Of a stretch of DNA of 64,000 bases, positions 7,309 through 15,313 are shown piece by piece. A model generated the notes under the pieces. It did not search any database. It saw only the letters and a list, made by a program, of their open reading frames with translations, and was not told the origin of the DNA. Source of the DNA: an uncultured Clostridia bacterium (lineage in GTDB: Bacteria; Bacillota; Clostridia; Oscillospirales; Ruminococcaceae); NCBI GenBank assembly GCA_947168885.1, contig CAMVNQ010000011.1, positions 1 to 64,000 on the forward strand, in the 5' to 3' direction. The position numbers and the translations under genes are program-made. How positions within the stretch are numbered: the first letter of the stretch is position 1; each line of letters starts with the position of its first letter.

Positions 7309-8757
7309 ATGGCAGTATATGATCCTAAATCACTTAAAGCAGAGGAATTCATCAACGATGAGGAAATCAGTGAAACACTTGAATATGCTGAGAAAAACAA
7401 GCACAATATCGCGCTGATAGACGAGATACTCGAAAAGGCGCGTCCGAAGAAAAAGGGCAACGGATATGTCTGTACCGGGCTTACACACAGAGAGGCTTCG
7501 GTGCTTCTTGCCTGTGATCTGCCTGAAAAGGTCGAGGAGATGTACGCGGTAGCGGAGGATATAAAGCTAAAATACTACGGGAACCGCATTGTGCTTTTTG
7601 CGCCGCTTTATCTGTCGAACTACTGTATAAACGGCTGTCTATACTGCCCTTATCATCTGAAAAACAAACACATCGCACGTCGTAAGCTCACTCAGGAAGA
7701 GGTCGCGGCAGAGGTAATTGCTCTTCAGGATATGGGACATAAGCGTCTCGCGATAGAAGCCGGTGAGGATCCGGTCAACAATCCTATCGAGTACATCCTT
7801 GACTGCATCAATACGATCTACAGTATAAAGCACAAAAACGGCGCAATAAGACGAGTTAATGTCAATATTGCGGCAACCACTGTCGAAAACTACAGAAAAC
7901 TGCATGATGCGGGTATCGGAACTTACATACTGTTTCAGGAGACATATCATAAACAGGGATATGAACAGCTGCATCCGACCGGACCCAAGCATGACTACGC
8001 TTATCACACCGAAGCTATGGATCGCGCTATGGAAGGCGGTATAGATGACGTGGGTCTGGGAGTACTGTTCGGACTGGAGATGTACAAATACGAATTTGCC
8101 GGTCTGATAATGCACGCCGAGCATCTTGAAGCCGTTCACGGTGTCGGCCCGCATACAATAAGCGTTCCGAGAGTCAAGCCCGCGGACGATATTGATCCCG
8201 GCGAGTTCAACGGTTCGATATCCGATGAGATCTTTGAGAAAATAGCAGCCTGCATTCGTCTTGCCGTACCGTACACAGGTATGATAGTATCTACGAGAGA
8301 GTCCGAGGAGGTACGCACGAAGATGCTTCGCATAGGCATTTCCCAGGTAAGCGGAGCTTCGCGTACATCGGTCGGCGGTTACACGGAGAAGGAACGTCCG
8401 CATGATACCGAGCAGTTCGATGTGTCGGATCAGCGTACACTGGACGAAGTCGTCCGCTGGCTCATGGAGAACGGTCATATTCCGTCATTCTGTACCGCTT
8501 GCTATCGCGAAGGACGTACCGGAGACCGTTTCATGAGCCTGTGCAAGAACGGGCAGATACTTAACTGCTGCCACCCGAATGCACTTATGACGCTCACCGA
8601 GTATCTGGTGGACTATGCTTCCCCCGAAACGCGTGAGGTAGGCTATTCCCTTATAGAGAAGGAGCTCGGAAAGATACCGAATCAGAAGGTTAAAGATATC
8701 GCGACGAAGAACATTGAGGATATACGCAACAGCAACCGACGTGATTTCAGATTCTGA
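7309..8757 (+). CDS. hydG: [FeFe]-hydrogenase maturase HydG (tyrosine lyase)
   Basis: A 482-residue radical-SAM tyrosine lyase that splits tyrosine to deliver CO and CN to the H-cluster iron. The N-terminal cluster motif is Cys106, Cys110 and Cys113 (CINGCLYC). The C-terminal auxiliary cluster motif CX2CX22C is visible as Cys395, Cys398 and Cys421, flanked by CYREGRTGDRFM. Both clusters are intact, so the enzyme should be functional. ATG 7309 has AAAAGGAG upstream and follows the hydE stop by one base. An in-frame ATG at 7276 would overlap hydE and has no ribosome site. Confidence 0.95.
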   Translation: MAVYDPKSLKAEEFINDEEISETLEYAEKNKHNIALIDEILEKARPKKKGNGYVCTGLTHREASVLLACDLPEKVEEMYAVAEDIKLKYYGNRIVLFAPLYLSNYCINGCLYCPYHLKNKHIARRKLTQEEVAAEVIALQDMGHKRLAIEAGEDPVNNPIEYILDCINTIYSIKHKNGAIRRVNVNIAATTVENYRKLHDAGIGTYILFQETYHKQGYEQLHPTGPKHDYAYHTEAMDRAMEGGIDDVGLGVLFGLEMYKYEFAGLIMHAEHLEAVHGVGPHTISVPRVKPADDIDPGEFNGSISDEIFEKIAACIRLAVPYTGMIVSTRESEEVRTKMLRIGISQVSGASRTSVGGYTEKERPHDTEQFDVSDQRTLDEVVRWLMENGHIPSFCTACYREGRTGDRFMSLCKNGQILNCCHPNALMTLTEYLVDYASPETREVGYSLIEKELGKIPNQKVKDIATKNIEDIRNSNRRDFRF

Positions 8758-8768
8758 CGGAGGATAAC

Positions 8769-9953
8769 ATGGGACTTAACGATACACAAAGCGCCGAACG
8801 CATACACATAGGCTTTTTCGGCGTCCGTAATGCCGGAAAGTCAAGTCTTGTCAATGCTGTGACCGGTCAGGAGCTTGCGGTCGTTTCCGATGTTGCGGGA
8901 ACAACTACCGACCCAGTCAGAAAAGCAATGGAGCTTCTTCCGCTCGGTCCGGTGATGATAATTGACACTCCCGGTATCGACGATGACGGAAAGCTCGGAG
9001 AACTGCGTGTAAAGAAGACGAAGGAAACTCTTTCGCACACAGATATAGCGGTTCTTGTTGCCGATGCTTCAAGGGGACTTGGCTCTGCTGAAAAAGAGCT
9101 TATTGGTATTTTTACTGAAAAGAATATCCCGTACATTGTTGCCTTCAATAAGTGCGATATTATGCCCGAACTTCCGTCCGCGGCCGAGAATGAGATATAT
9201 GTTAGCGCACTCAAAGGAACAAATATACATGAGCTTAAAGAGACGATCGGCAGACTCAACGGAGTAAAAAAAGAAAAGCCTCTTGCTGCCGACCTTTTAC
9301 CGGACGGTGGAACGGCGGTACTTGTCGTCCCTATCGACAGTGCCGCACCTAAAGGCAGGCTTATCCTTCCGCAGCAGCAGACTATCCGCGATCTTCTCGA
9401 TCACGGCAGAACAGCCTTGGTTTGCAGAGACAGCGAACTTGCCGATACGCTCGGCAAGCTGTCTTCGCCGCCGGATATAGTGATAACGGATTCACAGGTT
9501 TTCGGGGTCGTATCAAAAACAGTCCCGGAAAACATCCCGCTCACATCTTTCTCTATAATAATGGCAAGATATAAAGGCTTCCTTGAGATAGCCGTAAAAG
9601 GTGCCGCAAAGCTTAATGATCTCAGGGACGGAGATACTCTGCTTATATCGGAAGGCTGCACACATCACAGGCAATGTGAGGATATCGGCACTGTCAAGCT
9701 CCCGAAAATGCTTGGAAAATATACCGGAAAAGATCTGCGCTTTGAGTTCTCTTCCGGCGGCACATTCCCTGATGACTTATCCAGATACGCTCTTGTGATA
9801 CATTGTGGAGGGTGTATGCTAAACGAAAAGGAAATGATGAGCAGAATGATGTATGCAAAAAACAGAAACATTCCTGTCACGAACTACGGCATCGCAATAG
9901 CTCATATGAACGGTATCCTTAAGCGCAGTCTGTCGCCGTTCACTCTGCCCTGA
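8769..9953 (+). CDS. hydF: [FeFe]-hydrogenase maturation GTPase/scaffold HydF
   Basis: A 394-residue GTPase and Fe-S scaffold on which the 2Fe precursor is assembled before transfer to the hydrogenase. The P-loop is GVRNAGKSS (residues 18-26), with switch/G3 DTPGID and G4 NKCD. The C-terminal cluster ligands fit the HydF pattern C-x-H-x45-H-C-x2-C (Cys297, His299, His345, Cys346, Cys349). It starts 11 bases after hydG with GGAGG upstream and ends the operon. A structured repeat and a strong terminator follow. Confidence 0.95.
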   Translation: MGLNDTQSAERIHIGFFGVRNAGKSSLVNAVTGQELAVVSDVAGTTTDPVRKAMELLPLGPVMIIDTPGIDDDGKLGELRVKKTKETLSHTDIAVLVADASRGLGSAEKELIGIFTEKNIPYIVAFNKCDIMPELPSAAENEIYVSALKGTNIHELKETIGRLNGVKKEKPLAADLLPDGGTAVLVVPIDSAAPKGRLILPQQQTIRDLLDHGRTALVCRDSELADTLGKLSSPPDIVITDSQVFGVVSKTVPENIPLTSFSIIMARYKGFLEIAVKGAAKLNDLRDGDTLLISEGCTHHRQCEDIGTVKLPKMLGKYTGKDLRFEFSSGGTFPDDLSRYALVIHCGGCMLNEKEMMSRMMYAKNRNIPVTNYGIAIAHMNGILKRSLSPFTLP

Positions 9954-9966
9954 AAAGCATTGTCTA

Positions 9967-10230
9967 TAAGTAATGTGTCCTCAATAACTGCCTTTCGGCA
10001 GTTATTGTTCCAAAGTCCTCAAAGAGGACTTTGGAAAGCCTTAAAAATACGCTTTCAGCGCCTTTTTAAGGCGGACACATTCCTTGATGTCAAGCTCATT
10101 CCGCCTTCGGGTGAACAAAAGTGCAAGGCAAATTTGAATTTTTGTGATTTCCCTTGCACTTTTGCAACCGCGAATTAGCTTCAAGCTGCGCTTTGAAGCC
10201 GATTCGCGGTTGATGAGCAGACATTAAGTA
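9967..10230. repeat. Structured intergenic repeat, complete copy A
   Basis: About 264 bp, begins TAAGTAATGTG and ends ACATTAAGTA. It is strongly base-paired. AATGTGTCC (9972-9980) pairs with GGACACATT (10073-10081), enclosing three hairpins: AATAACTGCC/GGCAGTTATT, CCAAAGTCCTC/GAGGACTTTGG and GCCTTAAAAA/TTTTTAAGGC. A 12-bp stem AAAAGTGCAAGG/CCTTGCACTTTT and a hairpin closed by CAACCGCGAAT/ATTCGCGGTTG follow. Copy B at 13437 keeps the pairing with different bases. It lies just after hydF and encodes no plausible protein. Whether it acts as RNA or as a mobile DNA unit is open. Confidence 0.85.
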
Positions 10231-10236
10231 TAAACC

Positions 10237-10268
10237 AAAGCGGTCAGCTGTGAGTCTGACCGCTTTTT
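10237..10268 (+). terminator. Strong intrinsic terminator
   Basis: AAAGCGGTCAG and CTGACCGCTTT form a perfect 11-bp stem with an 8-base loop and run into TTTTTT. It ends the hydEGF transcript after the structured repeat and insulates the GntR promoter downstream. The rest of 10269-10381 shows nothing recognisable. Confidence 0.9.
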
Positions 10269-10381
10269 TGGTATGTGAACCGTATTGCTGTGCCTTGTAT
10301 AATTTAGTAAAATTAACTGCAATTGTCGATGATTCACAACCGGAAAATGATATTCAGTGAGATATTTGTTGAAAAACACGG

Positions 10382-10417
10382 TTGACAAAACTGTTATGGT
10401 GTTATATACTGTATATA
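10382..10417 (+). promoter_or_regulatory. Promoter and operator of the GntR/ABC operon
   Basis: TTGACA (10382-10387) and TATACT (10405-10410) are spaced 17 bp. The perfect inverted repeat TATATAC-T-GTATATA (10403-10417) covers the -10 box, a position that suits repression by the GntR protein encoded directly downstream. The regulator assignment is inferred. Confidence 0.75.
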
Positions 10418-10446
10418 TCACAGATAAACAGTTCGGAGGTGAACAG

Positions 10447-10821
10447 ATGAAAATATACCAGAACTCGAATGAACCGATATACAAACAGATAGCCTCACAG
10501 CTTAGAGACCAGATACTTTCGGGAAAGCTGAAAGGCGGTGACGCGCTCCCGTCGATAAGGGCTCTCGCGGCAGACCTGAAGATCAGTGTGATAACCACGA
10601 TGAAAGCGTATGAAGAGCTTGCGTCGGAAGGACTTGTCACATCATCGCAGGGCAAAGGTTACTTCGTGAACGCGCAGGATATGCGGCTGCTCGCGGAACA
10701 GCATCTGCGGCGGGTCGAGGAAAATCTGACCGAAGCGATACGCTCCGCAAAGATCGCAGGAATGTCCCTCGATGAGGTGCAGGAAACATTGAGTGCTTTA
10801 TGGGCGCTCGACGCGGGATAA
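10447..10821 (+). CDS. GntR family regulator, YtrA subfamily
   Basis: A 124-residue regulator with an N-terminal GntR winged helix (SNEPIYKQIASQLRDQILSG to SSQGKGYFVN) and only a short helical C-terminal tail, as in the YtrA subfamily, which lacks a large effector domain. ATG 10447 follows GGAGGTG at the right distance. YtrA-type repressors usually control an adjacent ABC transporter in cell-envelope stress, and here an ABC ATPase and two membrane subunits follow in the same operon. Its likely operator overlaps the promoter. Confidence 0.9.
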   Translation: MKIYQNSNEPIYKQIASQLRDQILSGKLKGGDALPSIRALAADLKISVITTMKAYEELASEGLVTSSQGKGYFVNAQDMRLLAEQHLRRVEENLTEAIRSAKIAGMSLDEVQETLSALWALDAG

Positions 10822-10832
10822 GGAGGATAAAG

Positions 10833-11180
10833 ATGCAGCCTTGGTTTTGGTGGATCCTGATCTTTATACTGCTGTTCGTAATTCCCGCGAAAAGGGCATG
10901 GCAGCACAGACAGGCAATGGTATCAAAACGAAACAGAGTAAAACGCAGAAAAGGAGAAAATACAATGAACGAACTCATCAGATCCTATATCGGAAAAGAA
11001 GTAATAATATGGGCAAGCTCCTCAAGCGGAGTTACCGGAACACTGACAAAGATAGAAGAAAACTGGGTCGAGATCGAAGACAAGGACGGGAACAAACAGA
11101 TACTCAACACCGACTACATCAGCCGTGTACAGGAATATCCCCGTAACAAGAACGGTAAGAAAAAAGCCGTCATAGTATAA
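10833..11180 (+). CDS. Small membrane-anchored protein with DUF6897-like C-terminus
   Basis: A 115-residue frame starts at ATG 10833 after AGGAGG. It encodes a hydrophobic segment (WFWWILIFILLFVIP), a very basic stretch, and then a small beta domain (SYIGKEVIIWASSSSGVTGT to NTDYISRVQEYP) resembling DUF6897/Lsm-like proteins. A second in-frame ATG at 10965 has its own strong ribosome site (AAAAGGAG) and would give the 71-residue beta domain alone. Either two products are made from one frame or only one start is used. It lies between the GntR and ABC genes and is probably co-expressed. Confidence 0.65.
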   Translation: MQPWFWWILIFILLFVIPAKRAWQHRQAMVSKRNRVKRRKGENTMNELIRSYIGKEVIIWASSSSGVTGTLTKIEENWVEIEDKDGNKQILNTDYISRVQEYPRNKNGKKKAVIV

Positions 11181-11189
11181 GGAGCCGAT

Positions 11190-12077
11190 ATGGAAAACGC
11201 AGTTGAGATAAAAGAACTCACAAAGAAATACAAAGACTTTATGCTCGATGTCAGCGCGGTCATTCCGAAAGGCTTTGCATCTGCGCTTATAGGTGCGAAC
11301 GGCGCGGGCAAGACCACTCTTATAGACACGCTTTGCGGAGTTACCGCGAAAACCGGCGGTGAGGCTGTTTATTTCGGGAATATGACAGATACCGATGATG
11401 ACGTGCTCCGTAACAGGATAGGTTATTGTTCCGCGACGAATTTCTTCCCGTTCGACTGGAAGCTGAAAACGATAGCCGAATGTATGGCGATAGGCTACGA
11501 TAGTTTCGACAGAGCGCGTTTCACCGAGCTTTGCGGCAGGTGGAGCCTCGGCAGTCCTGACGACAAGAAGCAGAAGAATATTATGAAGATGTCGGACGGC
11601 AACCGCATGAGAGCGGCACTTGCGGCAGTTCTCGCAAGGGACACCGACCTGCTTGTGCTCGACGAGCCCGCAAGCTCGCTCGACCCGCTGGCAAGAGATC
11701 AGCTCTGCGAGATGTTCCGCGAGTATCTTGCCGCGAAAGACGGAGAGCGCACGATACTGTTCTCGACACATAACATCGCGGATATGGAATTTGCCACCGA
11801 CTACGCAATTTTCATGGCGCACGGAAAAGTCGTCGAACAGGGCTTCGTGGAAGACCTCAAAGATAAGTACATACTCGTTCACGGCGAGGCTCAGGACGGC
11901 AAAAAAGCCAGACCGCTCATGCTCTCATACACCGTGAACAACACAAGCTTCGAGGGAATAGCGCTTGCGGACAACAGCGCAAATCTACAAGCTGTCGGTG
12001 CTGTGACCGAGCGTCCGACATTGCAGCAGCTCAGCGTCGGCATTTTAAGAAAGGCGGAGGAAGATGCGGGAAAGTAA
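11190..12077 (+). CDS. ABC transporter ATP-binding protein (YtrB-like)
   Basis: A 295-residue ABC ATPase. Walker A is GANGAGKTT (residues 35-43). The signature is degenerate (MSDGNRMRAAL instead of LSGGQ), and Walker B is TDLLVLDEPASSLDP, with the switch His in STHNIADME. The C-terminal 70 residues form a small extra domain as in ABC-2 type ATPases. It follows the small membrane protein by 9 bases and overlaps the permease gene by 14. With the GntR repressor this resembles the ytr envelope-stress transporter; the substrate is unknown. Confidence 0.88.
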   Translation: MENAVEIKELTKKYKDFMLDVSAVIPKGFASALIGANGAGKTTLIDTLCGVTAKTGGEAVYFGNMTDTDDDVLRNRIGYCSATNFFPFDWKLKTIAECMAIGYDSFDRARFTELCGRWSLGSPDDKKQKNIMKMSDGNRMRAALAAVLARDTDLLVLDEPASSLDPLARDQLCEMFREYLAAKDGERTILFSTHNIADMEFATDYAIFMAHGKVVEQGFVEDLKDKYILVHGEAQDGKKARPLMLSYTVNNTSFEGIALADNSANLQAVGAVTERPTLQQLSVGILRKAEEDAGK

Positions 12078-12759
12078 ACTTACTGTATCGCAGGCTATGA
12101 AGCTCTACACCGGTACGGGACTTGCGGAAACGATACTCGGGCTTGCGGCTTATGAGCTTATATTCTACATAGGCGCATCTGTCTGTATGACGCTTTTGGT
12201 AATGTTCGGTGAAGGCATTTCATACCCGGAGGCAGTCAGGAATATATCGGAAACGCCAGCCGGAGACTGTATCATGGTATTTGCCCCGGCAATTATAAAT
12301 GTCATTATCCTTCTTTCGCAGTACAACAAGGATAAGCCCGGAGGAAAGCTGTTCCGTACAGTTAAGGGCGGATTTGACACATTCGTGAGCTATCGCACGG
12401 GAGCGTATATTTCAATGCTTCTGTCAATTATAATATACGGCGGAGTTATGCTGCTGTTTGCTCTTTTCGGCCTTATCGGACTTCACGGCGGAGTATCTGC
12501 GGTAATAGCGGTAGTAGTTTCATCAATGGCTGCAATGGGAGCTGTGACATTCATGCTTCCGATAAAGAATGATGCCGTGCTCGGAATTACTTCCGCACTT
12601 GTGATGTTTGCGGTAACAGGCAGCTGCACGGTTCTGCTTCCGATGCTGACGGACAGCCTGCTGCCTCACCTTATTATCGGGATTATCGGAGCGGTGCTTG
12701 TCGCTGTATCGACGAGAGTGTATTTCCGGCATTACCGCATGACACATTGGGATGGTTAA
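12064..12759 (+). CDS. ABC-2 type membrane subunit
   Basis: A 231-residue protein with about six transmembrane segments and no recognisable soluble domain. It starts inside the end of the ATPase gene (14-bp overlap) with GGCGGAGGAAG as ribosome site. It is most likely one of two membrane subunits that pair with the upstream ATPase. Sequence identity to a named family was not recognised. Confidence 0.75.
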   Translation: MRESKLTVSQAMKLYTGTGLAETILGLAAYELIFYIGASVCMTLLVMFGEGISYPEAVRNISETPAGDCIMVFAPAIINVIILLSQYNKDKPGGKLFRTVKGGFDTFVSYRTGAYISMLLSIIIYGGVMLLFALFGLIGLHGGVSAVIAVVVSSMAAMGAVTFMLPIKNDAVLGITSALVMFAVTGSCTVLLPMLTDSLLPHLIIGIIGAVLVAVSTRVYFRHYRMTHWDG

Positions 12760-12767
12760 GAGGTGTA

Positions 12768-13439
12768 ATGATGAAGAATTTTGGAAAAGCACTGAAATTA
12801 TATCTGAAAATATCGTTCAACCCGCTGCTGACTATATTCGGAACCGTAATAATCGTGGCGATGATGATCGCGGCAGTGACCTCGCCGGAGACTCCTGACA
12901 GTGACGATTATATGTCGATGGTGGGATCTGTCGGCTTCGGGCAGATAGGGATAGTGGTGATCCTCCTTATGGGAAGCGTTTCGATCGCAAGAAGCAAGTT
13001 TTATTCATCTACCCCGTTCGCCAAAACGTTCGTTACAGTCGTTCCGTTATTCTGCACTGCGGCAGCTGCACTTATCTATGATATTATAGCGATAACGATA
13101 GCGACACTCTGCTGGTGTGAACAGGGCCTCTCGGATCTTCTGATAATCGCCCCGATCAACAGCTTCATTATCGGTCTTGCCGTGTCGTGCGCAGGTAAAC
13201 CGAAGCTCGAATGTCTGTACATTATACCGTTTGTCGTTCTTGCGTGGGAAAGTATCGTTCTTAAGAACATAAGTGCGACCGCACACGGCTTCGGGCTTCC
13301 TGTAACCGTTTCGGCTGTCATCGGTGTTCTGATATTTGTATCCGGTATCGCGGTGACGCTCGCGATAATGAACATCTGGTGGAAGAAATGCGATCATATC
13401 TATCGCGGAAATTACAATACCGCGCTGAGCAAAATATAA
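12768..13439 (+). CDS. ABC-2 type membrane subunit, second
   Basis: A 223-residue, about six-helix membrane protein beginning MMKNFGKALKLYLKISFNP. ATG 12768 follows AAGAGGTG; a more upstream in-frame ATG (12747) lies inside the preceding gene and lacks a ribosome site. It probably forms a heterodimeric channel with the preceding subunit. Its stop codon coincides with the first bases of structured repeat copy B, so the repeat is immediately 3' of the operon. Confidence 0.75.
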   Translation: MMKNFGKALKLYLKISFNPLLTIFGTVIIVAMMIAAVTSPETPDSDDYMSMVGSVGFGQIGIVVILLMGSVSIARSKFYSSTPFAKTFVTVVPLFCTAAAALIYDIIAITIATLCWCEQGLSDLLIIAPINSFIIGLAVSCAGKPKLECLYIIPFVVLAWESIVLKNISATAHGFGLPVTVSAVIGVLIFVSGIAVTLAIMNIWWKKCDHIYRGNYNTALSKI

Positions 13440-13700
13440 GTAATGTGTCCTCAATAGCTGCAGTTTGGCAGTTGTTGTTCCAAATTCTGTTTTACAGGAT
13501 TTGGGATCGCTGTAAAACACGCCTTCAGCCTGTTTTACAGCGGACACATTCCTTGATGTCAAGCTCATTTCGCCCTTCGGGCGAACAAAAGTGCAAGGCA
13601 AATTTGAATTTTTGTGATTTCCCTTGCACTTTTGCAACCGCGAATCAGCTTCAAGGTGTGCTTTGAAGCCGATTCGCGGTTGATGAGCAGACATTAAGTA
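13437..13700. repeat. Structured intergenic repeat, complete copy B
   Basis: It has the same length and plan as copy A at 9967. AATGTGTCC (13442-13450) pairs with GGACACATT (13542-13550). The three enclosed hairpins differ in sequence yet stay paired: AATAGCTGC/GCAGTTGTT, CCAAATTCTG/CAGGATTTGG and GCTGTAAAACA/TGTTTTACAGC. The 3' half (stem AAAAGTGCAAGG/CCTTGCACTTTT and the CAACCGCGAAT hairpin) is nearly identical to copy A. The covarying arms argue for selection on structure or a shared folding element. A short derivative follows directly. Confidence 0.85.
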
Positions 13701-13746
13701 ATGTGTCCTCAATAGCTGCCGTTCAGACAGCTGTCGAGGACACATT
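13700..13746. terminator. Bidirectional hairpin, short form of the structured repeat
   Basis: AATGTGTCCTC (13700-13710) pairs perfectly with GAGGACACATT (13736-13746), with a further inner stem AATAGCTG/CAGCTGT. Its first bases equal the start of repeat copy B, so it looks like a collapsed repeat unit keeping only the closing stem and first hairpin. It lies between convergent operons and can serve as a terminator in both directions, although the T tract is short. Confidence 0.7.
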
Positions 13747-13748
13747 TA

Positions 13749-14312
13749 TTATTGTTTTTTGTTTTCTGCTATAAGCCATACCACAAGTATGATCTCGCAG
13801 AGCGTCATTACGGAAGCCGTTACTGCTGCTCCGCCGAATATTCCCGAAAAAAGCGCAGCCACAGTTCCGAAAACGGACATAACACTGTATGCTTTTGATC
13901 TGTACAGCCACCCGAACGGAAACAGATGCGCTGCGAATACTATGGCGTAGATCATGACCATTGATTCGGGATTTGCCGAGCACGCCCACATCACTATCGT
14001 GAGATAAAGCATCTGATTCATAGTGAACAAAAAGCCGGGCTTGCTTAGTGGGTTTTCCTTGTCGCTGAAATTGATACCAAGTATTTTTGATGTTATGAAC
14101 GAAAGCGGAAGCAGCATCGCTGATGAACCGAACACCGCTATATTTCTTATGCTTATGTCGGATACTGCGAACTGCATAACAAGTATTGTTGCCCAGATGA
14201 TGACGGACGGTATAATAAAGTGAAGTCCGCGTTTCTGTGTGACTATAAATCTGCCTCTGAGCTCGTCAATTGCTGCCGCCGAATTGTTTATTTCAAATCT
14301 GTTGTTCTCCAT
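13749..14312 (-). CDS. DUF7010-like membrane protein
   Basis: A 187-residue protein with a polar N-terminus (MENNRFEINNSAAAIDELRG) and about six hydrophobic helices, similar in layout to DUF7010 proteins. ATG 14312 has AGGAAAG upstream; an in-frame ATG at 14342 has no ribosome site. It overlaps the end of the preceding DUF3021-like gene by about 20 bases and is last in a LytTR operon. Function unknown. Confidence 0.7.
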   Translation of the reverse strand: MENNRFEINNSAAAIDELRGRFIVTQKRGLHFIIPSVIIWATILVMQFAVSDISIRNIAVFGSSAMLLPLSFITSKILGINFSDKENPLSKPGFLFTMNQMLYLTIVMWACSANPESMVMIYAIVFAAHLFPFGWLYRSKAYSVMSVFGTVAALFSGIFGGAAVTASVMTLCEIILVVWLIAENKKQ

Positions 14313-14766
14313 GATCTTTCCTGCCTTTCTTGTAATCATCAAGCATATTGTTAAGAGACCTGCCTTCTTTTTTGCAGGCGATAGTGCCTATACATACCGA
14401 GACAATATACAGGAATAATATCACACCGAAGAATATCAGCCATTGATAAACAGTTCCGGCATCCCTGAAAATACCTATCCAGTAGAATACGGCTATTTCA
14501 GCCGGGATAAATACAAGTGCGAACAGGTTGATGCGGAAAAGGAAGCCTTTCTTTCGTATCACAGTGCGGGTGAATGCGACCGTGCAGCTCACAGCTGCTA
14601 TCAGCGACAGCAGCAGAACTTTTGTGAGTACAGCGGCGGAGATATTTACATTTCCGCCGGCGAGTGCTACGATGATAATAAGTATCGTGAGCCACGAAAA
14701 AATGTACGCTGTATAATCTCTGATCTTTTTCAGAAAAGGAATTACTCTGTCATTCATTTGCTGCAC
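14293..14766 (-). CDS. DUF3021-like membrane protein
   Basis: A 157-residue protein with four hydrophobic helices in two pairs and a basic C-terminal tail (ACKKEGRSLNNMLDDYKKG). This is the DUF3021 layout, a family nearly always found beside a small LytTR regulator. Its start overlaps the end of the LytTR gene by 17 bases. In such pairs the membrane protein is thought to restrain the regulator, but no mechanism can be read here. Confidence 0.78.
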   Translation of the reverse strand: MQQMNDRVIPFLKKIRDYTAYIFSWLTILIIIVALAGGNVNISAAVLTKVLLLSLIAAVSCTVAFTRTVIRKKGFLFRINLFALVFIPAEIAVFYWIGIFRDAGTVYQWLIFFGVILFLYIVSVCIGTIACKKEGRSLNNMLDDYKKGRKDHGEQQI

Positions 14767-15196
14767 CTCGTTCGATGATCGCTTTGAATCCGCTCACATA
14801 TCTGCGCGAGATAGTTATTGCGTCGCCGCCTGTCATAAATGCCGTGATGTTTCTGGATATTTCGGGGCGAAGTTTTTCTACCGCGTTGATATTCAGAATA
14901 CATGACTTGCTGCATCTGTAGAAATCGCTCTGATCGAGCCATTCTTCCAGTTCGTACAGCTTCTTGTCTGTTTCAAGAACGCTGTCACGGGTGTAGATGA
15001 ACGTTCGGCCGTCAACTGATTCAAAATACAGAATATCATTCAGAGCGACGACCCGTGTCTCGCTTCCTGATCTTCCTGACAGCGTCATACCGTAAGCCTC
15101 GATATACTTTTTAAGCTTTCCGATCTTCTCGTCTGCCGTGCGGCAGTGTATTTCCACTGCTGTCTCACTTGATTCCTGTGTGATATATACTTTCAT
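14750..15196 (-). CDS. LytTR-domain DNA-binding regulator
   Basis: A 148-residue regulator with a short N-terminal region and a C-terminal LytTR domain (VALNDILYFESVDGRTFIYT, then LYELEEWLDQSDFYRCSKSCILN and ITISRRYVSGFK). It has no receiver domain, so it is the stand-alone type that is usually encoded with DUF3021 membrane proteins and often autoregulated. It heads the leftward LytTR-DUF3021-DUF7010 operon. Confidence 0.88.
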   Translation of the reverse strand: MKVYITQESSETAVEIHCRTADEKIGKLKKYIEAYGMTLSGRSGSETRVVALNDILYFESVDGRTFIYTRDSVLETDKKLYELEEWLDQSDFYRCSKSCILNINAVEKLRPEISRNITAFMTGGDAITISRRYVSGFKAIIERGAANE

Positions 15197-15313
15197 ATTG
15201 TCCTCGCTTTATAAAGCCGGTATATTACCTCTGACGTCTTCTGCATTATAACACATTCCGACAGAACAATCAATAGGGTTTGCGGTAAGCGGTACAAATC
15301 GGCGGGTATGCGG

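Noticed and set aside
7639-8478. A 279-codon frame on the minus strand across hydG
   Set aside because: It lies wholly inside hydG, whose radical-SAM and auxiliary cluster motifs are clear; no ribosome site and no recognisable domain.
11022-11882. A 286-codon minus-strand frame across the ABC ATPase gene
   Set aside because: Shadow of a canonical ATPase gene; composition typical of antisense frames.
13047-13745. A 232-codon minus-strand frame spanning repeat copy B and a permease gene
   Set aside because: Its first half is translation of the structured repeat and its second half is antisense to the permease; similar pseudo-proteins arise at every repeat copy.
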